This document shows, piece after piece, positions 53,701-60,167 of a stretch of 64,000 nucleotides of DNA. The notes beneath the pieces were generated by a model. That model saw only the letters and a list, made by a program, of their open reading frames with translations, was not told the origin of the DNA and did not search any database. The stretch lies in assembly GCA_046348585.1 (NCBI GenBank), contig JAXMDZ010000009.1:33817-97816 (forward strand), read 5' to 3'. Made by a program: the position numbers and the translations under genes. The DNA comes from JADZAI01 sp046348585 (GTDB lineage: Bacteria > Pseudomonadota > Alphaproteobacteria > Micropepsales > Micropepsaceae). Within the stretch, counting starts at the first letter, position 1, and each line of letters begins with the position of its first letter.

Positions 53701-54416
53701 ATGAAATGCAGCGGCGTCGCGGCGCCGAGCCCCGACCGGACGCGCGCGACATAGCGGGCGAGGACCGGCGAGAGATAGGCGTCGACGACCGTCGTATCGC
53801 CGCGCGAGACGAATTTCTGCAGCGGCGAGACGCGGTGGCTGACGCTGACCTGCGCGAAGCCCATCTCCGCCGCGATGGCGGCGGCGCGCGCCTCGTGCGC
53901 CGGATAGCGATAGCCGTGCAGGAAACAGATGGCGCAGGCCGTCACGCCGCGCGCGCGGGCCGCGGCGAGGTCGCGGCGGAGCGAGGCTTCGTCCAGGCTC
54001 GCGAGGATCTCGCCCTCGGCGGTGACGCGCTCGTCCGCCTCGACCACGCTCTCGTAGAGCATGTCGGGCAGGTCGATGCGGCGGACGAAGAGTTTCGGCC
54101 GGTTCTGGTAGCCGATGCGGAGCTGGTCGGCGAAGCCGCGCGTGACGACGAGGACGAGCGGCTCGCCCTTGCGTTCGAGCAGCGCGTTGGTGGCGACGGT
54201 GGTGCCCATCTTCACCGCGCCGATGCGCTCGGCCGGGATCGGCGCGCCGGGCGCGAGGCGGAGGAAGCGGCGGATGCCCTCGACCGCCGCGTCGTCGTAG
54301 CGGCCGGGATTTTCGGACAGCAGCTTGGCGGCGGCGAGCGCGCCCGATGGGTCGCGGGCGATCACGTCGGTGAACGTGCCGCCGCGATCGATCCAGAACT
54401 GCCAGGTGCCGCTCAT
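50751..54416 (-). CDS. Fused 5-oxoprolinase (HyuA-HyuB type hydantoinase)
   Basis: 1221 residues, the usual size for fused ATP-dependent 5-oxoprolinase. The HyuA half (about 1-665) has the ASKHA-type start FWIDRGGTFTDVIARDPSG, KMGTTVATNALLERKGEP, GFDMGGTSTDVCHFDG and NCFGGAGGQHACLVAD. The HyuB half (about 704-1221) starts DPVMLEIFNNLFMSIAEQMG, with TAASVNIKERLDFSCALYDG, RGHHADIGG and FAGTSPQQANNFNAP. It hydrolyses 5-oxoproline to glutamate using ATP, or a related hydantoin. Residues about 683-699, in the linker, are encoded by a palindromic repeat. A single-polypeptide reading through the junction is intact. Confidence 0.92.
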   Translation of the reverse strand: MSGTWQFWIDRGGTFTDVIARDPSGALAAAKLLSENPGRYDDAAVEGIRRFLRLAPGAPIPAERIGAVKMGTTVATNALLERKGEPLVLVVTRGFADQLRIGYQNRPKLFVRRIDLPDMLYESVVEADERVTAEGEILASLDEASLRRDLAAARARGVTACAICFLHGYRYPAHEARAAAIAAEMGFAQVSVSHRVSPLQKFVSRGDTTVVDAYLSPVLARYVARVRSGLGAATPLHFMQSSGGLAGADRFQGKDAVLSGPAGGVVGAAESGRAAGFDKIIGFDMGGTSTDVCHFDGAYEREQETMVAGVRLRAPMMLIHTVAAGGGSILHYDGLRMRVGPDSAGADPGPRAYRRDGPLTVTDANVMLGKLRPDFFPAIFGPGENEKLDAEAVRATFAALAERIGRPPEEIAEGFVAIAVANMANAVKKISVARGYDVTAYALNCFGGAGGQHACLVADALGMETVLIHPFSGLLSAYGIGLARLRAVRQRAAGKTLAAALMPELERIAANLAAETRAEIEAQLTDSHDRHPEKPRIDTALSAHIRYEGTDTTLEIPFGDLAAMQAAFAAAHTRRFGFGFEGRGLVVDSLQAEASGGGETLPRPSAAPAAAPLPAPAAMARIFMAGGWREAPVHRREALAPGHAVPGPALVIEANQTVVVEPGWRAAIAPGGEVILRKEASAAPPHPEEAATRPSRRTHSLSATGAPDPVMLEIFNNLFMSIAEQMGLTLEKTAASVNIKERLDFSCALYDGDGALIANAPHMPVHLGSMGDSVAAVRAAHPDMRPGDAFALNAPYAGGTHLPDVTVVMPVFGEGETVPRFFCAARGHHADIGGIAPGSMPPFSASVEDEGVLLDAVQIVRAGRFDERGLRALLAAGPHPARNPDQNVADLKAQIAACAKGAAELHRMTGAYGLDVVKAYMGHVQDNAEAVVRQAIAALKPGSFEVEMDGGAVIRVRIDIDAATRSARIDFAGTSPQQANNFNAPASVAKAAVLYCFRCLADDDIPLNAGCLRPLDIAIPDGSMLKPRYPAAVVAGNVETSQAVTDAIFGAMGVLAASQGTMNNLTFGDARYQYYETICGGAGAGPDFDGQSAVHTHMTNSRLTDPEVLESRFPVLVESFAIRRGSGGAGAHKGGDGVVRRLRFRAPMTCSILSTRRETAPFGLAGGGDAARGRNSVIRADGRIEPLKGADQAEMAPGDAILIETPGGGGYGAPSPGSTDD
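52321..52370. repeat. Two-hairpin palindromic repeat, copy 2 (in frame inside the 5-oxoprolinase gene)
   Basis: It starts TGCGTCCTTCGAGACGG as in copy 1. Hairpin one is GGCCGC, GTT, GCGGCC; hairpin two is CCTCCTCA, GGA, TGAGGAGG. On the coding strand it adds the peptide APPHPEEAATRPSRRTH at the HyuA/HyuB junction without shifting the frame. Confidence 0.88.
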
Positions 54417-54547
54417 GCGTCCCCTGTGTAGCGGGCAACGGGGCGGGCGTCATGACGTCTTCGCGCGGCGCGACTGGTGCGCCACGCGAGATTGCCAGCC
54501 GCGACCAACGATGGCAAACTTTGCCAAACCGAGCAGAGGCCCCAACC

Positions 54548-54775
54548 ATGGCGACCATGAACGTCTCGTTGCCTGAGCGATTGAAGGAATTCGTCGCCGA
54601 AAAGGTCGCCAGCGGCGTTTACGCCAATGCCAGCGATTATGTCCGCGAACTGATCCGTCGCGACGCCGAAGCGGTGGAGCGTCTGCGCGCCGAGCTTGAA
54701 CGCGGCGAGGCGAGCGGGATGAGCGAGGACGGCGTCGAAGATGTCATCGCGGATCTCAAGCGCCGCCGTGCCTAG
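54548..54775 (+). CDS. ParD-type antitoxin
   Basis: 75 residues: MNVSLPERLKEFVAEKVASG, YANASDYVRELIRRDAEAVE, ending in a Lys/Arg-rich tail. This is the ribbon-helix-helix ParD/CC2985-type antitoxin, which binds its promoter and neutralises ParE. ATG 54548 is used; a second in-frame ATG is three codons on. The toxin gene starts five bases after the stop. Confidence 0.9.
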   Translation: MATMNVSLPERLKEFVAEKVASGVYANASDYVRELIRRDAEAVERLRAELERGEASGMSEDGVEDVIADLKRRRA

Positions 54776-54780
54776 CACCG

Positions 54781-55071
54781 ATGGCGTCCTACCGGCTTTC
54801 CAGGCAGGCCCGCGCCGACCTTGATGCGATAGGCGACTACACAGCGGAGCAGTGGGGGCTCGGCCAGGCCGTTCTCTACCTCGAAGGGTTGCGGGATCTG
54901 ATGGCGAGGCTGGCCTCGACTCCGCGCCTGGCGCGTAGCTATGCGGATATTCGCCCAGGCTATTTCGGCATGCGCTACAGGCAGCATCTCGTCTTCTTCC
55001 GGCTCGCGCCGCATGGAATCGATGTCATGCGCGTTCTTCATGCGCGCATGGATGCGCCCCGCCATCTCTGA
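54781..55071 (+). CDS. ParE/RelE-family toxin
   Basis: 96 residues: YRLSRQARADLDAIGDYTAEQWG, LARLASTPRLARSYADIRPG-type centre and the C-terminal FRLAPHGIDVMRVLHARMD. This is the ParE/RelE barnase-like fold; ParE members poison DNA gyrase. It is immediately downstream of its antitoxin, giving a complete chromosomal type II module. Confidence 0.9.
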   Translation: MASYRLSRQARADLDAIGDYTAEQWGLGQAVLYLEGLRDLMARLASTPRLARSYADIRPGYFGMRYRQHLVFFRLAPHGIDVMRVLHARMDAPRHL

Positions 55072-55111
55072 CGCGCATGACAGGATCGGGCCGATCCCCT
55101 AAACAGGGGCC

Positions 55112-55825
55112 ATGTCCATCTGGGGAAAAATCGGCGGGGCGGCGGCCGGATTCCTGCTGGGCGGGGGACCCATCGGCGCGGCGTTGGGGGCGCTCGCCGG
55201 CCATGCCGTGTTCGACCGCGAGCCGGGCGAGGGCGAGAAGCAGGTCGCCTTCACCATCGGCATGACCGCGCTCGCCGCCAAGATGGCGAAAGCCGACGGG
55301 ACCTCGACCGACCTGGAGTTCGCGGCCTTCAAGCGCATCGTGCATATCGAGCCGGGTTTCGAGGGCGACGTGCGGCGCGTCTATGAGATGGCGCATGAGA
55401 CGGTCGCCGGGTTCGAGGGCTATGCCGCCCAGCTCGGGCGGCTGTTCCGCGACCGGCCGGGTCTTCTGGAAGACCTGCTGGACGCGCTCTTCTTCGTCGC
55501 GGCGGCCGACGGCGAGGTGCACGACGCCGAACTCAGCTTCCTGCGCGAGGTGGCGCGGCGCTTCGGCCTCTCCGATGCGGCGTTTAACAATCTCTGCGCC
55601 GCCTATGGCGGGCCGTGCGAGCCGGACCCCTATGCGCTGCTCAACGTCGATGCGACCGCGACCGACGAGGAAGTCCGCAAGGCGTATCTGAAGGCGGTGC
55701 GCGAGAACCATCCCGACCGGATGATGGCGCGCGGCGCGCCGGAGGAGTTCCTGGCGGTGGCGACCGAAAAGCTGGCGCGCATCAACGCCGCCTATGACGC
55801 GATCAAGGCGGGGCGCGGACTGTGA
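55112..55825 (+). CDS. DjlA-like co-chaperone (TerB-DnaJ)
   Basis: 237 residues. An N-terminal glycine-rich membrane segment (IGGAAAGFLLGGGPIGAALG) is followed by a TerB-like helical domain (about 45-165: AFTIGMTALAAKMAKADG, FFVAAADGEVHDAELSFL). A C-terminal J domain follows (about 170-237) with DPYALLNVDATATDEEVRKA and the HPD motif in VRENHPDRM. It is predicted to stimulate DnaK at the inner membrane. The following amidase start overlaps its stop. Confidence 0.9.
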   Translation: MSIWGKIGGAAAGFLLGGGPIGAALGALAGHAVFDREPGEGEKQVAFTIGMTALAAKMAKADGTSTDLEFAAFKRIVHIEPGFEGDVRRVYEMAHETVAGFEGYAAQLGRLFRDRPGLLEDLLDALFFVAAADGEVHDAELSFLREVARRFGLSDAAFNNLCAAYGGPCEPDPYALLNVDATATDEEVRKAYLKAVRENHPDRMMARGAPEEFLAVATEKLARINAAYDAIKAGRGL

Positions 55826-56526
55826 CCTTGCGGCTCGTGCCGATGCCCTCGCCGAACTTCAACGCGCGGCCAGAAGGCCAGTCGGCCGAGATGCTGGTGC
55901 TGCACTATACCGGCATGCCGGACGCCGCCTCGGCGCTGGCGATCCTCACCGACGGGGCGCGCGAGAAGCGGGTGAGCGCTCATTACACGCTGGACGAGGA
56001 CGGCACGGTCTATGCCCATGTGCCGGAGGCGATGCGCGCCTGGCACGCCGGGGTGTCGTTCTGGCGCGGGCGCGACGACGTGAACGCCCGCTCCATCGGC
56101 ATCGAAATCGTCAATCCCGGCCACGAATGGGGCTATCGCGCCTTCCCCAAGCGCCAGGTCGACGCGCTGATCGCGCTTTGCCGGGGCATTCTCGCCCGCC
56201 ATCCCATCGCCGCGCGCGACGTGGTGGGGCACAGCGACGTCGCGCCGGGGCGCAAGACCGATCCGGGCGAGAAATTCCCCTGGGCGCGCCTCGCCCGCAA
56301 CGGCATCGGCCTCTTCCCGCGCGCCGGCGAAGCGGCGGTGGCCGAGGACGCAGTGGCGGCGGCGCTGGCCGCCATCGGCTACGGCGTGCCGGGCGCGGTG
56401 GACACGCCGCTGGAGACGGTGATCGCCGCCTTCCAGCGCCGCTTCCGCCCGGCGCGTATCGACGGCGTCGCCGACGCCGAAACCCGCCGTGCGCTGGCGG
56501 CGGTGGCGGCGACGGTAAGTCGCTAG
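55822..56526 (+). CDS. N-acetylmuramoyl-L-alanine amidase, AmpD/AmiD type
   Basis: 234 residues from a GTG overlapping the DjlA stop. The amidase_2 domain has zinc-ligand His28 (MLVLHYTGMPDA), catalytic Glu in IGIEIVNPGHEWGY and the ligand pair in VVGHSDVAPGRKTDPGEKFPW. A C-terminal peptidoglycan-binding helical domain follows (about 175-234: AAIGYGVPG, VIAAFQRRFRPARIDG). No signal peptide, so it may act on cytoplasmic recycled muropeptides (AmpD-like) despite the PG-binding domain. Its stop shares CTAG with the convergent HigA gene. Confidence 0.9.
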   Translation: MTLRLVPMPSPNFNARPEGQSAEMLVLHYTGMPDAASALAILTDGAREKRVSAHYTLDEDGTVYAHVPEAMRAWHAGVSFWRGRDDVNARSIGIEIVNPGHEWGYRAFPKRQVDALIALCRGILARHPIAARDVVGHSDVAPGRKTDPGEKFPWARLARNGIGLFPRAGEAAVAEDAVAAALAAIGYGVPGAVDTPLETVIAAFQRRFRPARIDGVADAETRRALAAVAATVSR

Positions 56527-56822
56527 GCGGCCTGGAGCGGCTTGATCGCCGCGATTTCGGCCTTCTTCAGAGCGGCCTCTTTCGACAGGTCGAAAGCCGC
56601 CTGCATGTTGAGCCAGAAATTCGGCGTCGTTCCGAAGTAGCGCGCGAGGCGCAGGGCCGTGTCCGGCGTGACGGAGGTCTGTTCCGCGGCGATGCGCTCG
56701 ATGCGCGTGCGCGGCACGCCGAGATGGCGCGCCAGCGAGTAGGGCTTGAGGCCGAGCGGCGCCAGATACTCCTCGCGGAGGATTTCGCCGGGATGAATCA
56801 GGCGCTTGATCTTGGCGGTCAT
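56523..56822 (-). CDS. HigA-family antitoxin (Xre HTH), orphan
   Basis: 99 residues: IHPGEILREEYLAPLGLKPYSLARHLGVPRTRI (first part IHPGEILREEYLAPLGLKP, then the HTH), with TPDTALRLARYFGTTPNFWLN and the closing NMQAAFDLSKE. This is the HigA/VapI group. No complete HigB toxin precedes it: the 13 codons just upstream end in YH and a stop, as HigB does, and are listed as a remnant. It is therefore an antitoxin without its toxin, or an independent regulator. Confidence 0.85.
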   Translation of the reverse strand: MTAKIKRLIHPGEILREEYLAPLGLKPYSLARHLGVPRTRIERIAAEQTSVTPDTALRLARYFGTTPNFWLNMQAAFDLSKEAALKKAEIAAIKPLQAA

Positions 56823-56834
56823 GGCGTTCGGTCC

Positions 56835-56873
56835 CTAATGATAGCCCGCGATCTGAAGCGCGTGTCGGGACCT
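56835..56873 (-). pseudogene. Possible HigB toxin C-terminal remnant
   Basis: In frame codons read RSRHALQIAGYH then TAG, ending 12 bases before the higA start. HigB proteins usually end with a D-Y-H stop, and higB normally precedes higA at this spacing. The rest of the gene is replaced by an unrelated lipoprotein gene. The match is short, so this could be chance. Confidence 0.35.
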
Positions 56874-57358
56874 CACAAGCAGGAATTGACTCCCTCCTTG
56901 ACGAGAGTCGCCCAATCAGGGCCGAGCACATCACGCGCCGGAATTGCGCGCTCCGCGCCAGGTTGGCCAGCCTTGAACATCTGAATTGCGAACGACTGAT
57001 CGTGCGAGCCCGAAATGATCGTCGGTCCCGGCTGATATGTGGAGGTTCCGTTGTAAGTGCCGTAGTTGCCGCTATAGGTGACGGTGCCAGAAGTATAAAC
57101 TGTTCCCGGCCCTTGTGAGACCTGCACATTGTTTGCTGATGCCGCATCAAGAATGATGTATGCGTCATAGCCCGCTCGGATGGTCTCGATCGCAGCCATA
57201 GCTTGAGCGACCTTTGCGGCTCCATTTGCTCCGCAGGCGGGCGCTGCAGAGGTCTGGATAATCATCGTGTCAGCCGACGTTCTGACCGCTTGGCTGCTCG
57301 CACATGCCGCCAGACTAGCAGTCGCCAGAAGTGTGATCGTTAGGAGAGAGCCCTTCAT
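56873..57358 (-). CDS. Low-GC lipoprotein of unknown function
   Basis: 161 residues. Signal and lipobox: MKGSLLTITLLATASLAAC. The mature part holds TMIIQTSAAPACGANGAAKV, AIETIRAGYDAYIILDAASA, a Gly/Tyr/Thr-rich region (TVTYSGNYGTYNGTSTYQPG) and SGSHDQSFAIQMFKAGQPGA. The first ATG (57364) abuts an AGGAG, so the ATG six bases later (57358) is the better start. Base composition is visibly lower in GC than all neighbours, suggesting it was acquired. Family not recognised. Confidence 0.7.
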   Translation of the reverse strand: MKGSLLTITLLATASLAACASSQAVRTSADTMIIQTSAAPACGANGAAKVAQAMAAIETIRAGYDAYIILDAASANNVQVSQGPGTVYTSGTVTYSGNYGTYNGTSTYQPGPTIISGSHDQSFAIQMFKAGQPGAERAIPARDVLGPDWATLVKEGVNSCL

Positions 57359-57457
57359 AAACATCTCCTGTAGCCGCGCCACAATTCTTGCAGGTATTCA
57401 AACATACATCATACAACGATGCGCACTTCAACTCGACCGCATGGGTAGTGCGTGCCC

Positions 57458-57486
57458 TTGACGGCGCGGGCGCGAAGGCGCACCTG
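57458..57486 (+). promoter_or_regulatory. Promoter of the RNase P RNA gene
   Basis: TTGACG at 57458-57463, a 17-base spacer, CACCTG at 57481-57486. The predicted start, six to seven bases on, coincides with the 5' end of the P1 helix. The -10 is weak, but the spacing is exact. Confidence 0.55.
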
Positions 57487-57492
57487 ACGGGC

Positions 57493-57857
57493 GCGTCAGA
57501 TGGCTGGATGGCCGCGGCATCTTCGGGTGTCGAGGAAAGTCCGGGCTCCACGGAGACATGGTGCCGGGTAACGCCCGGCGGGGGCGACCCCAGGGATAGC
57601 GCCACAGAAAACAGACCGCCCGCGCCTGTCGCGGGTAAGGGTGAAACGGTGAGGTAAGAGCTCACCGCGGATGCGGCAACGCAGACGGCACGGCAAGCCC
57701 CACCAGGAGCAAGACCGAATAGGGGCGGCACATGGGCCTGTCTTCGGCTCGTCGCCCGGGTTGGTCGCGCGAGGCGTCCGGCGACGGACGTCCCAGAGGA
57801 ATGGTCATCCATCCGCGCAAGCGGGGGACAGAACCCGGCTTACAGGCCATCTGACGC
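57493..57857 (+). ncRNA. rnpB: RNase P RNA (type A)
   Basis: About 365 bases. The ends pair perfectly: GCGTCAGATGGC at 57493-57504 and GCCATCTGACGC at 57846-57857 form P1. Conserved blocks are GAGGAAAGTCCGGGCTCC (CR-I), GGGTGAAACGGTGAGGTAAG (CR-II/III area), AGAGGAATGGTCA (CR-IV) and GACAGAACCCGGCTTACAGG (CR-V). This catalyses tRNA 5' maturation with RnpA. A T-rich CTTTTCG follows P1. Its place just upstream of mraZ is common in Alphaproteobacteria. Confidence 0.96.
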
Positions 57858-58124
57858 TTTTCGATCCCGGCGGGCTGCAGCGGCGAGGGCGGCCCCACAG
57901 AGTTCTCCACAGGCGGATCGGGCCGGTGGCGGGCCGCAAGCGGGTGCGGGATGGGGCGGGGAAAACCGCTCCTCAACGGGGAAATTTCGGGATATCAACA
58001 GATGTATGCACAGATGTTCTTGCGATGTTCCCGTTTTTACCAATCGTTTACTGTATAGTTGCACAGTTCCGTCCACAGATCGGGAAAAAGTCCAGACGTT
58101 TCAAAGTTCTACAGCCGAATTCCA
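57858..58124. other. AT-richer spacer between rnpB and the mraZ promoter
   Basis: No gene seen. Bases about 57980-58125 are clearly richer in A and T. Two DnaA-box-like 9-mers occur: TTCTCCACA (57903-57911) and GTATGCACA (58004-58012), each one mismatch from TTATNCACA. Short open frames across here overlap rnpB and have no support. Confidence 0.5.
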
Positions 58125-58165
58125 TTGACGGCCCGGTTTTCCCCATGGTATCCCAAATTGTCCCA
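58125..58165 (+). promoter_or_regulatory. mraZ promoter with three MraZ-binding boxes
   Basis: -35 TTGACG at 58125-58130; -10 TATCCC at 58149-58154 (18-base spacer; GTATCC one base earlier gives 17). On the minus strand are three TGGGN boxes: TGGGG (58141-58145), TGGGA (58151-58155) and TGGGA (58161-58165), each separated by five bases. This is the TGGGN-N5 arrangement known for E. coli MraZ. They overlap the -10 and start site, so MraZ would repress its own operon. Confidence 0.72.
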
Positions 58166-58281
58166 AACGAGGGGCGAGGGGTGCCCGCACGGGCCCATTC
58201 AGCGATCGCCGCCTGAGTCAGCCCTTCCGCCGCCTTGTTGCCGGGATGTCCGGCATGGGGATGCCGGGAATGGCGGGGTTC

Positions 58282-58785
58282 ATGTCGAAGTTCTTTTCGA
58301 ATTTCGAGAAACAGATCGACGCGAAGGGTCGCGTTTCGGTTCCTGCGCCGTTTCGCGCCGCGCTGGGCGCGCTCGGCGGCGACCGCATCTATTGCTTCCC
58401 GAGCTTCGTCGACGCCGCCATCGAGTGCTATCCGCCCGAGGCCTATTTCGCGCTGCTTGAGCGCATCGAGGGCATCGTCGAGAGCCCCGAGGCGCGCGAG
58501 CAGCTGGAGCTTGCCGTCATCACGCGCGGCGTCGAACTCGCCTTCGACGGCGAGGGCCGCGTCAGCTTCCCCGAACGCATCCTGAAGGCCGCCGGCATCG
58601 ACAAGGCGATCACTTTCGCCGGGCGCGGCGACCGCTTCCAGGTCTGGTCGCCCGAGGCCTTCGCCGCCGTCGAGGCCGCCGCCATGGCCAAGGCGGCGCA
58701 GTTCCGTCACCTGCTGCTGACCGGCAAGGGCCCGGTCCTGCCGCCTGCCTCCAAGGCCCCGGCCAAGGCGGAGGGCGCGGAATGA
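58282..58785 (+). CDS. mraZ: Transcriptional regulator MraZ
   Basis: 167 residues from ATG 58282 (MSKFFSNFEKQIDAKGRVSV). Two AbrB-like SpoVT/MraZ half-domains: FEKQIDAKGRVSVPAPFRA and GVELAFDGEGRVSFPERILK, then FAGRGDRFQVWSPEAF. MraZ forms a ring and represses the mra/dcw operon. In-frame ATGs at 58246, 58255, 58261 and 58270 would add up to 12 Met/Gly-rich residues; family alignment favours 58282 but no ribosome binding site decides it. First gene of the division and cell-wall cluster, overlapping rsmH by four bases. Confidence 0.93.
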   Translation: MSKFFSNFEKQIDAKGRVSVPAPFRAALGALGGDRIYCFPSFVDAAIECYPPEAYFALLERIEGIVESPEAREQLELAVITRGVELAFDGEGRVSFPERILKAAGIDKAITFAGRGDRFQVWSPEAFAAVEAAAMAKAAQFRHLLLTGKGPVLPPASKAPAKAEGAE

Positions 58786-59768
58786 CCGCCCGCCACATTC
58801 CCGTCCTGCTCGACGAAGTGATCGGCGCGCTGTCGCCGAGGTCCGGCGAGCGGATGATCGACGGCACGTTCGGTGCGGGCGGCTATACCCGCGCGATCCT
58901 GGCGGTTCCGGGCGTCCGCGTGCTCGGCATCGACCGCGACCCGTCGGCGATCGCGGCGGGCGAGGCGCTGGGCCTTTCCGGGCTGACGCTGGCGCGCGGC
59001 GTCTATTCCGACATGGAGCGGCTGGCGGACGAGGCGGGTTTCGCCCCCGCCGATGGCGTGGTCCTCGATATCGGCGTTTCGTCCATGCAGATCGACGAAG
59101 CGGCGCGCGGCTTCTCGTTCCAGAAGGACGGCCCGCTCGACATGCGCATGTCGGGCGAGGGACCGAGCGCCGCCGATGTCGTCAACCGGGCGGCCGAAGG
59201 CCTCATCGCCGACATCCTCTTCCATTACGGCGAGGAGCGCCGGGCGCGGGCCATCGCCCGGGCGATCGTCGCGGCGCGGCGCGAGAAGCCCTACGAGCGC
59301 ACCGTCGAACTGGTGCAGACGGTCGAAAGCGTGCTGGGACGCGGCCGTCCCGATCAGAGCCATCCGGCGACCCGCACCTTCCAGGCGCTGCGCATCTATG
59401 TGAACGACGAACTGGGCGAGCTGACGCGCGGGCTGGAAGCGGCCGAGCGGCTGCTGGCCCCCGAGGGCCGTCTCGCCGTCGTCACCTTCCATTCGCTGGA
59501 GGACCGCATCGTCAAGCGGTTCCTCGCGGCGCGCTGCGGACGTCAGGCGGGACCGTCGCGCCACGTGCCGGCCGCCGCCACGGTCGTGCCCAGTTTCGCC
59601 GCCATCACCAAAGGCGCGGTGGGTCCGAGCGAGGCCGAGCTGAAGCGCAATCCGCGCGCCCGCTCGGCCAAGCTGCGCGCCGCCGCCCGCACCCATGCTC
59701 CGGCCCACAAGGCCGAGGCCCGTTCGCTCGCCGTGCCTGAACTTTCTCAAGAGGAGTGGCCGCGATGA
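58782..59768 (+). CDS. rsmH: 16S rRNA m4C1402 methyltransferase RsmH
   Basis: 328 residues. It opens HIPVLLDEVIGALSPRSGER; the SAM loop is DGTFGAGGYTRAIL and the catalytic region ADGVVLDIGVSSMQIDEAARG. HPATRTFQALRIYVNDELGE and VTFHSLEDRIVKRF are family hallmarks. It methylates N4 of C1402 in the ribosomal decoding site. The ATG overlaps the mraZ stop and its own stop overlaps the ftsL start (ATGA). Confidence 0.97.
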   Translation: MTARHIPVLLDEVIGALSPRSGERMIDGTFGAGGYTRAILAVPGVRVLGIDRDPSAIAAGEALGLSGLTLARGVYSDMERLADEAGFAPADGVVLDIGVSSMQIDEAARGFSFQKDGPLDMRMSGEGPSAADVVNRAAEGLIADILFHYGEERRARAIARAIVAARREKPYERTVELVQTVESVLGRGRPDQSHPATRTFQALRIYVNDELGELTRGLEAAERLLAPEGRLAVVTFHSLEDRIVKRFLAARCGRQAGPSRHVPAAATVVPSFAAITKGAVGPSEAELKRNPRARSAKLRAAARTHAPAHKAEARSLAVPELSQEEWPR

Positions 59769-60163
59769 TCCGCGCTCTCAACCTCGCCATGCTGGCGCTT
59801 ACCGTCGTCATCTGTTTCGGCCTCTACCGCGTGACCCACGCGGCGCAGGAGCGCGAGGCGGACCTCAGGTCGATCGAGACGAAGATCGCCGAGGAGGAAC
59901 GGGCGATCGGCGTGCTGAAGGCCGAATGGACCCATCTCAGCCAGCCCTCCAAGATGCAGGCGATGGCCTCGCGCTATCTCGATCTGGAGCCGATGAAGGC
60001 GACGCAGATCGCCTATCTCAACGACATTCCGATGCGCCCCGAGGGCACGGCGACGATGGCCGACATCGCCGCGCTGCCCTTCGCCAGGGGCGCGGACGGC
60101 GCGCCGGTCTACGATGCGAGCGCGCCGCTGCCGGTCGCCAAACCCGCCAGCGTGAGGCGCTGA
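59765..60163 (+). CDS. ftsL: Cell division protein FtsL
   Basis: 132 residues. An N-terminal membrane span (LNLAMLALTVVICFGLYRV) is followed by a coiled-coil periplasmic stretch (READLRSIETKIAEEERAIG) and LSQPSKMQAMASRYLDLEPM, the conserved end of the FtsL helix, then a Pro/Ala-rich tail. It bridges FtsB/FtsQ and FtsI/FtsW in the divisome. AAGAGGAG lies nine bases before ATG 59765, which overlaps the rsmH stop; a GTG at 59756 is too close to the SD. Confidence 0.9.
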   Translation: MIRALNLAMLALTVVICFGLYRVTHAAQEREADLRSIETKIAEEERAIGVLKAEWTHLSQPSKMQAMASRYLDLEPMKATQIAYLNDIPMRPEGTATMADIAALPFARGADGAPVYDASAPLPVAKPASVRR

Positions 60164-60167
60164 CGCC

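Noticed and set aside
51021..54431. 1136-codon open frame on the plus strand opposite the 5-oxoprolinase gene
   Set aside because: No family motif, biased composition, and a complete enzyme on the other strand.
58069..58077. CCGTCCACA as a third DnaA box near mraZ
   Set aside because: Three mismatches to TTATNCACA.
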